This document shows positions 27,901-35,706 of a stretch of 64,000 nucleotides of DNA, one piece after another. Within the stretch, counting starts at the first letter, position 1. Every line of letters starts with the position of its first letter. This DNA comes from Paraburkholderia solitsugae. GTDB taxonomy: Bacteria; Pseudomonadota; Gammaproteobacteria; Burkholderiales; Burkholderiaceae. A program made the translations under genes and the position numbers. The notes beneath the pieces are model-generated. The model had not been told where the DNA came from and ran no database searches. It was given only the letters and a program-made list of their open reading frames with translations. Location of the stretch: assembly GCF_013177695.1 (NCBI RefSeq), contig NZ_WOEY01000158.1:1-64000 (forward strand). Direction: 5' to 3'.

Positions 27901-30900
27901 GTGCCGATCCCGGCTCCGCGTCATCTGTGGACTGCTCTGGACGGACATCAGGATGACCAATGCCAAACGATTCCGCCAGAGCAAGTATCAAGGCGAAGTC
28001 GGTCCGCAACGACTCGCCGCCGTGACGGCGTGGTAGCGGTAGCCACTCAAGCACACTGAGCGGCAGACGTTGCAGCACAAGCGCTGGCAGGAGATGCAAG
28101 CGTTCCCGAAGGTCACCTGGCCCCCTGCGCTGCAGGCGCATCGCCATGCTGCGCGTCTCGGCCTCGGTGTGCAGTACCAGTCTGACCTGGTCCTCAGAGG
28201 CAAGCCCAAGGTCAAAACGACGCAATATCTTTAATGAACGCCTGACCGTTCCGGGGAGACCGTCCTGATCCTCTCGCCGAACCTGCGCGTCTGCAATCAA
28301 CGTTCCGCGCAGCTTACCCAGTTGCTGACGCAGCAGATAATCCTGAATCTGGTGCGGGTGCGCTAATGCGTTTTCACCCTCTTCTTCAGGGACATCCTCG
28401 CCCGGAATATCAAACGCCATATCCAGCGCGTCGCTTACCGCACACCCCAAGCGCCACAGTCTGGTGTATTCCCCGCCTGGGACGCTAACGCTGCGCAAAC
28501 CGCCCCGACCATCCCGAACCCAGGCACTGACGCCAAGGTTCGCGCTGGGCAACGGGACAGAAACCAGATACCACCGGCAAGCACTGACCTCCTCGACGCT
28601 ACCGGCGACGGGTTCGTGCGCGAGATGCGCCATGACGACGACCCATTCCTTGTCGTCGTCTGTTTCTGCCTCCTGGATGACATGCAGCGCTTCGTACAGG
28701 TCCGCCGCAAACCGCGCTCGGTTTGATGGCTTCAGCGAGTTGAATTCAATTCGTAGGGCCTCCGTGCCTTCGAAGCGGTGTAACCCATGAGCGAGGTCCG
28801 AGGACTCTCCCCAGTGCAACGTCAAAGCGGGCACAGGCTGCGCGCCGATTGCGGTTACGGATGCTCCCGGGACGTGATTGGGTAACTCCGCATCGCTTTT
28901 CGATGCAAACGCAAGAAGCGTCACGCCAGATGTGCCCTCTGCCTGCCTGTAAGCCAACATGCCTGCATCAGCGACCGGAAGAGGCGGCAAGATTGAGATT
29001 GTCTGCGCCCCGGAAATGCCATCACCAATAAGGTCGTGATACTTCTTGAGAACGTCCCAGCGACTGAAGCGCGGCGGCCCGGCAGTATTTGCAACCAGAA
29101 ATTGCAAGGCAATCCTGCTTGCCTCGGCGTCAACGCTGTCTCCCACGGCTTCACGGTCTAACGCCGGCGCCTGGATGTAGGTGCAAGCTGTTTTGACCGT
29201 TTCCGGTCCCTCGGTTTCGTTCGGGTCGAAAACGGCGGGCAACTGATCCAGAGGATGAGGCTGCCCATCACGCGTGGCGTCGTAGCGATTGAAAAGCATC
29301 GCTGCCAGGCACAGCCAGTCTGTCAAAGTCGGATTCGTAGACTTTTGCGATTCTACGTGGAGCGGCGGGGTAACGCCAGGCACCCGCTGCAACGCCTTCC
29401 ACTGCACTTTCCTGACGCGGCTACTGATATGCGCCCGATTACGTTTGAGCGGCGAAGCTTGCAACAGATCGTCTGTCTGCAAAATTGCTTTGGCCAGAGC
29501 ATCCAGGGATTTGCTGTGCCGCTCTATCCATTCCTTTGTGCGCCCCTTCTGCATTGATGGACTCCAGTCCATCAGCATATCCAGACCCTCGATTGCAAAC
29601 AGGATGTCGTAACCCTGGCGCGCATAAGCCGCTGCCCACCCGTGTCCGGTACATACCTCCTCCCAGCGTTGGCGATAGGCACGCCAGAGACCTGGCCATG
29701 TCTCGTCCGTCACTGGCCCTACACGTTCCAGTTCCTGTACCGCCACTTGCCACCACAGCGCTCTCGCGCACTTGCCGAGGTCGCTTGGGCGTAAGTCCGG
29801 CGCCTGCAAAGCTTCACGTACTTTTTCATGGACGGTGGCCGGGTCATCCAGCAGACCTGGATGCCGCAACAGATGCAGGGCGCTTTGACGATCCATGGTC
29901 CCGCCATCGTCCGCGCTCATGCCCCACCCGGTTTCGCCGTCGCCAATCATCGGCGGCTCCCAGGCCGGCACGGAGGGCGCCAGTATCCGCCCGTTGTTCA
30001 GTTGCTGCATGACCTCATCTGGCGTACCCGCTGCTACGGCTTCGCCCTTTCGCACCAGCGTCAGGTCAAGATGCGCAGCGGCAATCTGCACGACTTCACG
30101 CAGCGCGTTCAGACTCGCTTCAGAATCCGACAGCAAAACGATATCGTCCACATATCTGGCGTACCCAACACGCGGCTTTTCGGGACTTCCCGGATTTCTT
30201 TGACCCGGCTGGCGCATGAACGTGCGAGCCGCTGCATCCAACGGGAACATCGCAATCGTGCCAATCCACGCCGAGATGACGGGCCCTTGGGGGATACCCA
30301 CCACTGGAGCGCTAACGCGTTCGCCTCCGTCATCGGGATGGCGATATTCATGTTCGAACAGACTACTGCACAGCAGATCCACCAGGTGTCTGGCTGTATG
30401 CTTGGCATCGTGATGTGGTCGGCCAAGAAGGTCGGCGAACGCTTCTGCTCCGCTGACGGTAAGAGCCTCTTCAATCGACTCAAGCAGCCGGTCCCGAACA
30501 ACGTAGCGCTGGATGGCATCGTAGTATCGCTTTGCATCCAGTCGCAGAACATGCACGTGCGGACCGATGGCCTGGGCCTGCCGCTTAAGCGAAGCCATAT
30601 ATTCACGCCAGCACTCAATGTACGGCCTGAACATCCCCTGGTCGCTGGGTTTGTGACGACCTTCCAGCACCTCCATGTCAACCTGATAGGCGAAACTCAG
30701 CGTTGCCTCGTCATGGGGGCCGCGCTGGTCATCAGGTATCGCCGGATTTGCATCAGGCGTACTCGCGTAACCGGTAACGCGAATCTCTCCCTCGGTTTCA
30801 TACCAGCGCACCGCGGGTATGCAATCGGAAAAAGTGCGCGGTCCGTCGTGAGAAAAATCATGCCGTTCAGTGAGCAGTTCGTTCATGAGGAACTGCTGCA

Positions 30901-32671
30901 AATGGAGGTCTGCCGGATGAGGCATGACCTTGCGCCTCGGGTCCGCTAACATCTTGTCGTCACCGGACAGCTTGCGTGGCAAATGTACGGCGTCGTAAAG
31001 AGCGACCTGGCTCCAGACTTTTCGTTGTAGACGATCTAGCGCAAGACTGTTGAATAATTGACCGTTTCGATCCAGGACTCGCCAGGTTTCGTCGTCGCAG
31101 GGTAACTCGCCGCGCCTCGAGCCGTGCTCGGCCAGCTTCCGCGCATAGTTGAGTCGGGCCTCTTGACTCAGAAGGACAGATGGCTCGATTGCCGTAGCCC
31201 GCACCGAAGCACTTGTCGACTGAGGCCGCAGGACCACGAGAAGTTCTTCGGCCCATTGTGGACGCGGTTGTGCCAACGCTTCGAGTCGCTGCTCCCAATT
31301 GGCAGCGGCGCCGCTCAAAGCGCGCAACGCACGCGCAGCTTGAAGCAATGCCCTCTCTCGCGGGTAGTGCGAAATACTGTGCCAGAGACCATCGCTGACC
31401 AACGGTGTCGCATCCTTGTAGCCCAGACTCGCGACGAGCAGAATGCCGATTGCCGGTAACGAGTGTCGGTCGAGTGCAGCTTTCGCTCCGTTGTAATCCA
31501 ACGGAGCCAATATTTCGTCGGGATCCTTCCCGGATAACGCATCGTCGTTGGCCGCGAAACCCACCCACTCTGTCGCAATCCCGGAGCGGCCAAGAAGCTG
31601 ACGGGCCGCACGATTTGCACCGTCAAAGCCCGCTGCATCTCGGTCAAAGAAGAGACGCACGCTGAGATGAGCATTTACGGGAGGGTTGACGTCATCAACA
31701 AGTTTAATCAGGTCATTACGCTGGTTTTCGCTCAGACTCGAACCCATGACCGCGACGACAGACATGCCCAGCGACTGTAGCCGCAGGGCATCCAGAAACC
31801 CTTCTACAACATAGAGAGTTGGCCGAGATTCTCCCGCTTTGACCGATTCGACCAATGCTTTTCGAGCGTCATTCGCGTTGAACAGAACATCTGCTTTGCG
31901 AAATCCGGGCGTCAGTAGATATTTCGCCGTTACCCTGTCGACCGTCCGTCCAGAGCCCGCGCTCGCCCTGTAACGACCGGAATAGCCGACCAATTCATCC
32001 TTGGCATTACGAATCGGGATCAAAATCCGTCCGTCATGGAAGTAGTCCCGGAACTCTTCGCCCAAGTCAAACGCCGTCTGAAAATCAAGTTTCCTCTCCG
32101 GCCGCAACCGCACCAGTAAACCCGCTGAAACTAGGCCATCGATCAGTTCCTCCCGACGCCCGAAGCTCTCGCCCCTCAAAGCTCGAACAAGCGACGATCC
32201 AGCTGGCAAACAGCGCAGACCGAAGTCGAAAAGGAAATCGCGGTCGAAGCGTCTTGCCTCGCACCATTCTGCAAACGCAGATTCGTCGTGCCTCTGGTTA
32301 AAGACCCGCTGCGCAAAGGCAAGCGCATCTTCGCGCGTGAGCTCCCTGTTGCCGCCTCGACCAGCGGCAACTGATTTGGGCGCAATGCTCAGACTGCGAG
32401 CCAGCCACTCGATGGCTGGCCTGAATTCAAGGCCCTGCGCTTTCTTGACAAGATCGACAGCATAACCATGTGCATGGCACGAGAAGCAGTGGAAATGCGA
32501 ATGTCGTCCGGCTTCGCGCGGGTACAGCACGAGTGATGGCCGAGTGTCTTCATGAAACGGACAGCGTGTAACCAGATTCGCACCGCGCTGTTCGACTTCC
32601 ATACCAAGGCGGCGTGCGACTTCCGGCAGTTCTGCTGCCGTCAGAACTTCGTCAAGGTCGTACCAGTCCAT
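24914..32671 (-). CDS. Primase (CHC2-Toprim) / reverse transcriptase / nitrilase fusion, DRT class 1-like defence protein
   Basis: A single 2,585-codon frame with AGGA before its ATG. Residues 35-75 form a CHC2 zinc finger (Cys37, His40, Cys62, Cys65). The DnaG-like Toprim region follows to about 370, with Glu290 in VVEGFLD and Asp343/Asp345 in FFDRDAAG. The reverse transcriptase spans about 590-900: motif A LRLDAKRYYD (Asp712), motif B GIPQGPVIS, motif C YVDD (840-843). A long middle region (900-1780) is unassigned, then comes a Pro/Glu/Ala-rich linker (about 1790-1960). A nitrilase (C-N hydrolase) domain begins near Met2000, with the triad probably Glu2099 (VLPE), Lys2185/2186 and Cys2248 (ELICSE). 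Every active site looks intact. Nitrilase-linked RTs are known as phage-defence DRTs of the UG/Abi group; a chain with all three enzymes is unusual. It stands alone with its own upstream region. Confidence 0.93.
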   Translation of the reverse strand: MDWYDLDEVLTAAELPEVARRLGMEVEQRGANLVTRCPFHEDTRPSLVLYPREAGRHSHFHCFSCHAHGYAVDLVKKAQGLEFRPAIEWLARSLSIAPKSVAAGRGGNRELTREDALAFAQRVFNQRHDESAFAEWCEARRFDRDFLFDFGLRCLPAGSSLVRALRGESFGRREELIDGLVSAGLLVRLRPERKLDFQTAFDLGEEFRDYFHDGRILIPIRNAKDELVGYSGRYRASAGSGRTVDRVTAKYLLTPGFRKADVLFNANDARKALVESVKAGESRPTLYVVEGFLDALRLQSLGMSVVAVMGSSLSENQRNDLIKLVDDVNPPVNAHLSVRLFFDRDAAGFDGANRAARQLLGRSGIATEWVGFAANDDALSGKDPDEILAPLDYNGAKAALDRHSLPAIGILLVASLGYKDATPLVSDGLWHSISHYPRERALLQAARALRALSGAAANWEQRLEALAQPRPQWAEELLVVLRPQSTSASVRATAIEPSVLLSQEARLNYARKLAEHGSRRGELPCDDETWRVLDRNGQLFNSLALDRLQRKVWSQVALYDAVHLPRKLSGDDKMLADPRRKVMPHPADLHLQQFLMNELLTERHDFSHDGPRTFSDCIPAVRWYETEGEIRVTGYASTPDANPAIPDDQRGPHDEATLSFAYQVDMEVLEGRHKPSDQGMFRPYIECWREYMASLKRQAQAIGPHVHVLRLDAKRYYDAIQRYVVRDRLLESIEEALTVSGAEAFADLLGRPHHDAKHTARHLVDLLCSSLFEHEYRHPDDGGERVSAPVVGIPQGPVISAWIGTIAMFPLDAAARTFMRQPGQRNPGSPEKPRVGYARYVDDIVLLSDSEASLNALREVVQIAAAHLDLTLVRKGEAVAAGTPDEVMQQLNNGRILAPSVPAWEPPMIGDGETGWGMSADDGGTMDRQSALHLLRHPGLLDDPATVHEKVREALQAPDLRPSDLGKCARALWWQVAVQELERVGPVTDETWPGLWRAYRQRWEEVCTGHGWAAAYARQGYDILFAIEGLDMLMDWSPSMQKGRTKEWIERHSKSLDALAKAILQTDDLLQASPLKRNRAHISSRVRKVQWKALQRVPGVTPPLHVESQKSTNPTLTDWLCLAAMLFNRYDATRDGQPHPLDQLPAVFDPNETEGPETVKTACTYIQAPALDREAVGDSVDAEASRIALQFLVANTAGPPRFSRWDVLKKYHDLIGDGISGAQTISILPPLPVADAGMLAYRQAEGTSGVTLLAFASKSDAELPNHVPGASVTAIGAQPVPALTLHWGESSDLAHGLHRFEGTEALRIEFNSLKPSNRARFAADLYEALHVIQEAETDDDKEWVVVMAHLAHEPVAGSVEEVSACRWYLVSVPLPSANLGVSAWVRDGRGGLRSVSVPGGEYTRLWRLGCAVSDALDMAFDIPGEDVPEEEGENALAHPHQIQDYLLRQQLGKLRGTLIADAQVRREDQDGLPGTVRRSLKILRRFDLGLASEDQVRLVLHTEAETRSMAMRLQRRGPGDLRERLHLLPALVLQRLPLSVLEWLPLPRRHGGESLRTDFALILALAESFGIGHPDVRPEQSTDDAEPGSAHALHIGLSLATAGAALRGLVASTWGMARHRGPAPLSAVLPIPPGWNAPEARQQDPQLDYEKVCKYLREDTWADAKEATPWQWMLALLGILDSIAPQVLDVSDENPLRIVYEQLRQWQSAPSESVENRQWVWPYDDLPTYDAALWNTLVRALPLAIQQVDQHLGLSVRQVEAPAFRRHRDDSTFTDSESQQWILAQLQYSGLGSNDSVARVQRGRSRFATWTEVRRRADNELLSVHTLDDKLGRWVHVEPVVEQQATPVTQKPDPRPAPSAVSTDEAPAVPSQSAVLKIEIVAPAIEPAQVEPGSDEAVKNEPVAAEPASAEPTTSEPATATPAETSPPSLGAATAGPVADKTTDVEPPRAETNTSEPKTKQAGDERSQKSKFDSEPIRRAVHESQYASWSQRGPGTLAHMRVALLQWRIEESYSHPLAEVGLRGMAMPDRQKSNLLKELNVEGVLAKADKAAVRGKEHTWPKSNPTSAPSWPEHRRRRFLKRALDACRLFKVELLVLPEVSVRRETIEWLEDELRRHYPGIAVLAGTYRHFGQSITDRKESAETSALIHSLMEPLTLLWRPDDALSDALFGQDSSARTLRFARGKKYRAVAANEFFRPDWNSLQPLFGPSQLLDQLGDFDLPKDRLKELIRAVAERMPSLRYCMELICSELFLLTSPANSKPLQREVAAMLNRFPAPAGDAEEIVNGDFRALGSVLSIEQSHSVSRRTILLVPAATSRSNDYWHAGQASVLASGTATVFCNAAKSIFSCGGSCFIGIDSATKPHGSSTGLVETLTPYHGWRKGILSARGDGALSDDDQALVIADIDPVHVVSGKPRPQLLPEPMVLVAYLPIVELLDPDKNKINMHGALQRDAASEFKETSSAERLQQALATVGTLPDERKSPDSLWEAFNTLKNASTQNLDASALESFAEHFSDQKAIRDRLSAWERDRFHQPHAKHGFLNLEPAWLDFLDVDLTLREGQPLPSISVPPWCQENEGPGSCAVPA

Positions 32672-32720
32672 GCATTTTTCCTGTTGTTTTTCATAGACGG
32701 CTTATCCACCTTGCCATTTA

Positions 32721-32750
32721 TGTAAACCTGCTCACAACTGCACCAGTCAA
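32721..32750 (-). promoter_or_regulatory. Candidate promoter of the RT fusion gene
   Basis: On the minus strand TTGACT (32750-32745) and TTTACA (32726-32721) are separated by 18 nt, about 50 nt before the ATG at 32671. A plausible sigma-70 promoter; the -10 match is imperfect. Confidence 0.4.
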
Positions 32751-33085
32751 CGTGTTTGCGAGGCTTTGTTGTTCATTGGAATCGGAATTTTATATCGCGG
32801 CGGAAAAATAATTAAGGCGTGACAGACCGGTCGCCCGGCTCGCTACCATGCGGATGCCGCGTCCTATCAGAGCGCGCGTTTTCTCTAACGATTAGAGTCT
32901 TCTGCCTCGATCCACAGATTTTCGTGCATTGCAACGATCAAGCAGCCCGCGAGATCTTGAAAACAACGGACGAGAGAAAATTTCAGGTACTAACGCGCAC
33001 GACGGTCTTGTTATGGTACGCGCCGAGAGATCCCGGCATCCAAAGGTCAATCGTCTGCGCGACGATTGGCACTCGATCAATGTGG

Positions 33086-33105
33086 AATGCAGGAATTCCT
33101 GCATT
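33086..33105. repeat. Perfect 20-bp palindrome
   Basis: AATGCAGGAATTCCTGCATT is identical to its reverse complement with no spacer. It lies about 415 bp upstream of the RT fusion gene. Perfect palindromes of this length are usually dimeric protein binding sites. Confidence 0.6.
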
Positions 33106-33271
33106 GAAAGAATGCAATCCACCAACTTTGCAATGGCCGTGATGTGTATTGGCCGCGGCGACTTTCGCCGCCTGAGGCACCTTACCGTGCGCGGCACGCA
33201 CGTCTTCGGAAGTTAGCCTGGATTCAGCTGAGCGGACGCCGACATGCAATGCAGGCGCCAGCCTCGCCCTC

Positions 33272-33300
33272 GAGGCCGAGGCCGAGGCCGAGGCCGAGGC
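33272..33300 (+). repeat. GAGGCC hexamer repeat, nearly five units
   Basis: GAGGCC is repeated in tandem four times with a fifth partial unit. It is outside any recognised gene. A simple-sequence tract prone to copy-number change. Confidence 0.7.
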
Positions 33301-33466
33301 AACCCATTAGATGGGAAAACTCTTCAGCACCCAATCCCACCCCAACAAAATTGCAATCACACCAAACCGCCCCTTTTGAATTCTCAGTGGGTGGGTTAGC
33401 GGGTCAAGGGCGGGCGTAAGCCCGGCGCAGCGAATCCTCGAGGCGCACTGATTCAATAAGCTGAGT

Positions 33467-33503
33467 CATGGCTGGTTGCCGCAGAATGCTGCAACCAGCC
33501 ATG
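33467..33503 (+). repeat. 13-bp inverted repeat before the ISL3 transposase
   Basis: CATGGCTGGTTGC (33467-33479) and GCAACCAGCCATG (33491-33503) are perfect complements with an 11-nt loop. It lies 17 bp before the ATG at 33520. It could limit transposase expression from outside transcripts, or be a transposase binding site. Confidence 0.55.
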
Positions 33504-33519
33504 CAAGACGAAACGAACA

Positions 33520-34745
33520 ATGACGAACCAACTGTTTGAAGCCGCCCTGGGAATCAGGGCCCCGTGGTACGTACAAAGCGTCAACTTTGATACCGGCAAA
33601 CCCGGCTCACGATTGCCGTTGACTTCGTCGCGGGCAGCCGGTTTGCCTATGCTGACGTAGCCGGCAAGCACCCCGTGCACGACACGCAAATCAAGCGTCT
33701 GCGCCATTTGAATTTCTTTCAGCACGAGTGCTATCTGGAAGTACGTGTGCCGCGTGTGCGCTTGCCGGACGGCTCGATACGGTTGGTGGAACCTGATTGG
33801 GTCGGCCAACTCAGCGGCTTCACGTTGCTGTTCGAGGCGCTCGTGCTGATGCTCGCTCAGCAGATGCCGTTTGCTGCCGTGGCACGCATCGTCAACCCGT
33901 CGTGGCACCGGGATCACGCCATCTGCTCGCGCTATGTGGAACTGGCGCTCGCGTCGGCGGACCTGTCGGAGGTGACGACGGTGGCGATTGACGAAACCTC
34001 GTACCGGCGCGGTCATGAGTATCTGACACTGGTGGCCGACATGCAGGCGCGGCGCGTCGTGTTCGTGACGACCGGCAAGGATGCCGGCACAATTGAACGC
34101 TTCGCGGCCTATCTTGGCCAACACGGTGGCAAGCCCGAGCAAGTCGACTCGGTCGGCATTGACATGTCACCGGCCTTCATCAAGGGCGTAAATGAGCATC
34201 TCCCCGATGCGCGGCTGACCTTCGACAAGTTTCACGTCGTCGCTCACGCGTCCAAGGCGCCCGATACCGTGCGTCGACAGCAACAGAAGGTCGACCCGGA
34301 ACTAAAAGGCATGCGCTGGACGCTGCACAAAGACTCGAACAAACTCAACCTGGCGCAATTGACCGACCTCGAGGCGCTCGTCAGTCAGTACACCACGAAG
34401 CGCACCGCCCGCGCATGGCTATATCGCGAGCAACTGCGCGAGATTCTCGAGCGCAAGCAAATCAATGTCGTCTCCGACATGCTGCAGCAGTGGTGCGCCA
34501 ATATTATGCGTTCGAAGGTCGAACCGATGAAGGACGCGGTGCGATTGATTCGCCGACACTTCGACGGCATCGTCGCCCGGACCCAGACCCGCCAGACGAA
34601 CGGCTTCATCGAAGCCATCAACGGACTGTTTCAGGCCGCCAAGCGCGAGGCACGCGGATACGCTCGCTTCGAAACCATGCGAACGGTCCTATTTCTCATC
34701 GCTGGCAAACTCGACTTCTCCGCCTTCAACTCGCATGCCCGCTGA
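33520..34745 (+). pseudogene. tnp: ISL3-family transposase, frameshifted
   Basis: The true start is the ATG at 33520 (MTNQLFEAALGIRAPWYVQS), but after about 27 codons the frame runs off; the family sequence continues one frame over with LTIAVDFVAGSRFAYADVAG and on through the remaining 370 or so codons. One base has been lost near 33601-33606. The DDE region is otherwise complete: VAIDETSYRRGHEYL, VGIDMSPAFIKGV and a late TNGFIEAINGLFQ. About 408 residues in total, a normal ISL3 length. An internal GTG at 33675 could give only an N-terminally truncated protein lacking the first DNA-binding region. Confidence 0.88.
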
Positions 34746-34779
34746 AAGCCGTTACCCACTCCGTTTTCAAAAGAGCCTG

Positions 34780-35177
34780 TTTTTTCCAATGGTCAGACGC
34801 AGCACATAATTGCACGCAAGATCCGCGATGCTCGCGTGATTCCACTTGAAAACGAATGGGACATGACTGATCGGGAATGGGACCTCGTCGAGCCAATCGC
34901 TTCATATCGCCCGATCGCGGACTGCCCTGGGCGACCATCGGGGTATTTGCTTCGGGACGTGGTAAACGGCGCCATACGCAAGATGGGCACGGTAATGGCC
35001 TGGAGTGAACTCTGGAAGCAACGTACAGGTTTCTCGGCCAGTCCGATGCTCTACAAGCGAATGAAGGCGGATGGCCGCTGGTATCCGTGCGGTGATACGC
35101 AAGCGTCAGGCTCTAAAGCTGGCGCCGAGAGCAAGTCTGCTGCGGCGCCGAGTTTCGTTGCAGTGTCAGTCCGTTAG
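34780..35177 (+). pseudogene. Truncated second copy of the DUF4096-type gene
   Basis: Homology to the gene at 4849..5874 begins right after the ISL3 right end (TTTTCCA block) and runs to KRMKADGRW near 35085: compare NEWDMTDREWDLVEPIASYR here with NEWDMTDQEWALIEPVASYR in the first copy. The 5' two thirds are missing, and the tail after GRW is unrelated (YPCGDTQASG). An ATG at 34863 keeps the DUF4096-like part open but there is no good ribosome binding site. Confidence 0.72.
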
Positions 35178-35204
35178 AACCCATCCGCCGCAGGTATTCA
35201 CTGA

Positions 35205-35397
35205 TATGCCAAGAGGAACCGGGGGCAACTTCCGCTGAACGCCGGCGCAATGCTCGACGACCCGATTAGCCGCCTGATCCGACATCTGCGACTGTCTAGT
35301 TTCGCCCGCGCCTCGTTCTGAATCCAAGTTCTTGCATTCCGTATTTCACGACGCATGGAAATATCGCGGCCGTCGACGCCTCATACTCATTTCTGCT
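35205..35397 (+). repeat. Diverged dispersed repeat, copy B
   Basis: Partner of the repeat at 14355..14560, same orientation, moderately diverged. It directly follows the truncated DUF4096-type gene. See copy A for the matching blocks. Confidence 0.5.
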
Positions 35398-35552
35398 CTC
35401 ACAAGGTTGATGCCGTTGGGACGAGCCGGCACGAAGCGCTATCTACATTGTGTATCGTTAGATGGTCGGCCCCTTTTCGGCGCTCGCTTAAGTCAACCTT
35501 CCTTGCACCGTAAATTGCAGACCAATAATGATGCCGACGCCGCTCCGCACCC

Positions 35553-35692
35553 AGAACAGGTTTCGTTTTTTTCAAGCAGAAGACGGCATACGATATCCAA
35601 GTCAACTTTGTTTGTTATTCCACAAAGTCGACCTTGGGGTCAATCTGTTAAAAATCAATATGTTACAGCGACAGGCAAGAACAGGTTTCGTT
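35553..35692. other. Probable assembly artefact containing Illumina P7 adapter sequence
   Basis: Bases 35573-35593 are identical to the first 21 nt of the Illumina P7 adapter (begins CAAGCAGAAGACGGC), preceded by a run of T as on the flow-cell oligo. The 15-mer AGAACAGGTTTCGTT occurs at 35553-35567 and again at 35678-35692, flanking the stretch. Removing one repeat and the 110 bp between would give a continuous sequence leading to the MFS gene. The segment should not be interpreted as biology without checking. Confidence 0.75.
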
Positions 35693-35706
35693 GGTACGTG
35701 ACCACC

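Larger units (their letters stand above)
32751..33368. other. Long non-coding region upstream of the RT fusion gene
   Basis: More than 600 bp without a supportable gene on either strand. It contains an AT-rich stretch around 32780-32815, a perfect 20-bp palindrome at 33086 and a hexamer repeat at 33272. It could hold regulation of the RT gene or a non-coding RNA; nothing in the sequence proves either. Confidence 0.35.
33369..34777 (+). mobile_element. ISL3-family insertion sequence, defective
   Basis: About 1.4 kb with imperfect terminal inverted repeats: the left end near 33369 contains CCCTTTTGAATTCTCAGTGG, and the right end (34754-34777) reads, on the opposite strand, GGCTCTTTTGAAAACGGAGT. 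It holds one frameshifted transposase gene. Its right end abuts a copy of the DUF4096-type gene, whose 5' part is missing, so the element inserted into or recombined with that gene. No clear 8-bp target duplication was found. Confidence 0.75.

Noticed and set aside
32680..33440. Retron-type msr/msd RNA beside the reverse transcriptase
   Set aside because: No inverted repeats of the a1/a2 type flanking a suitable structured stretch were found, and the RT looks like the UG/Abi class rather than a retron RT.
35332..35706. Upstream extension of the MFS transporter by 125 codons
   Set aside because: The extension includes adapter-like sequence and has no membrane-protein character; the ATG at 35707 gives a standard N-terminus.
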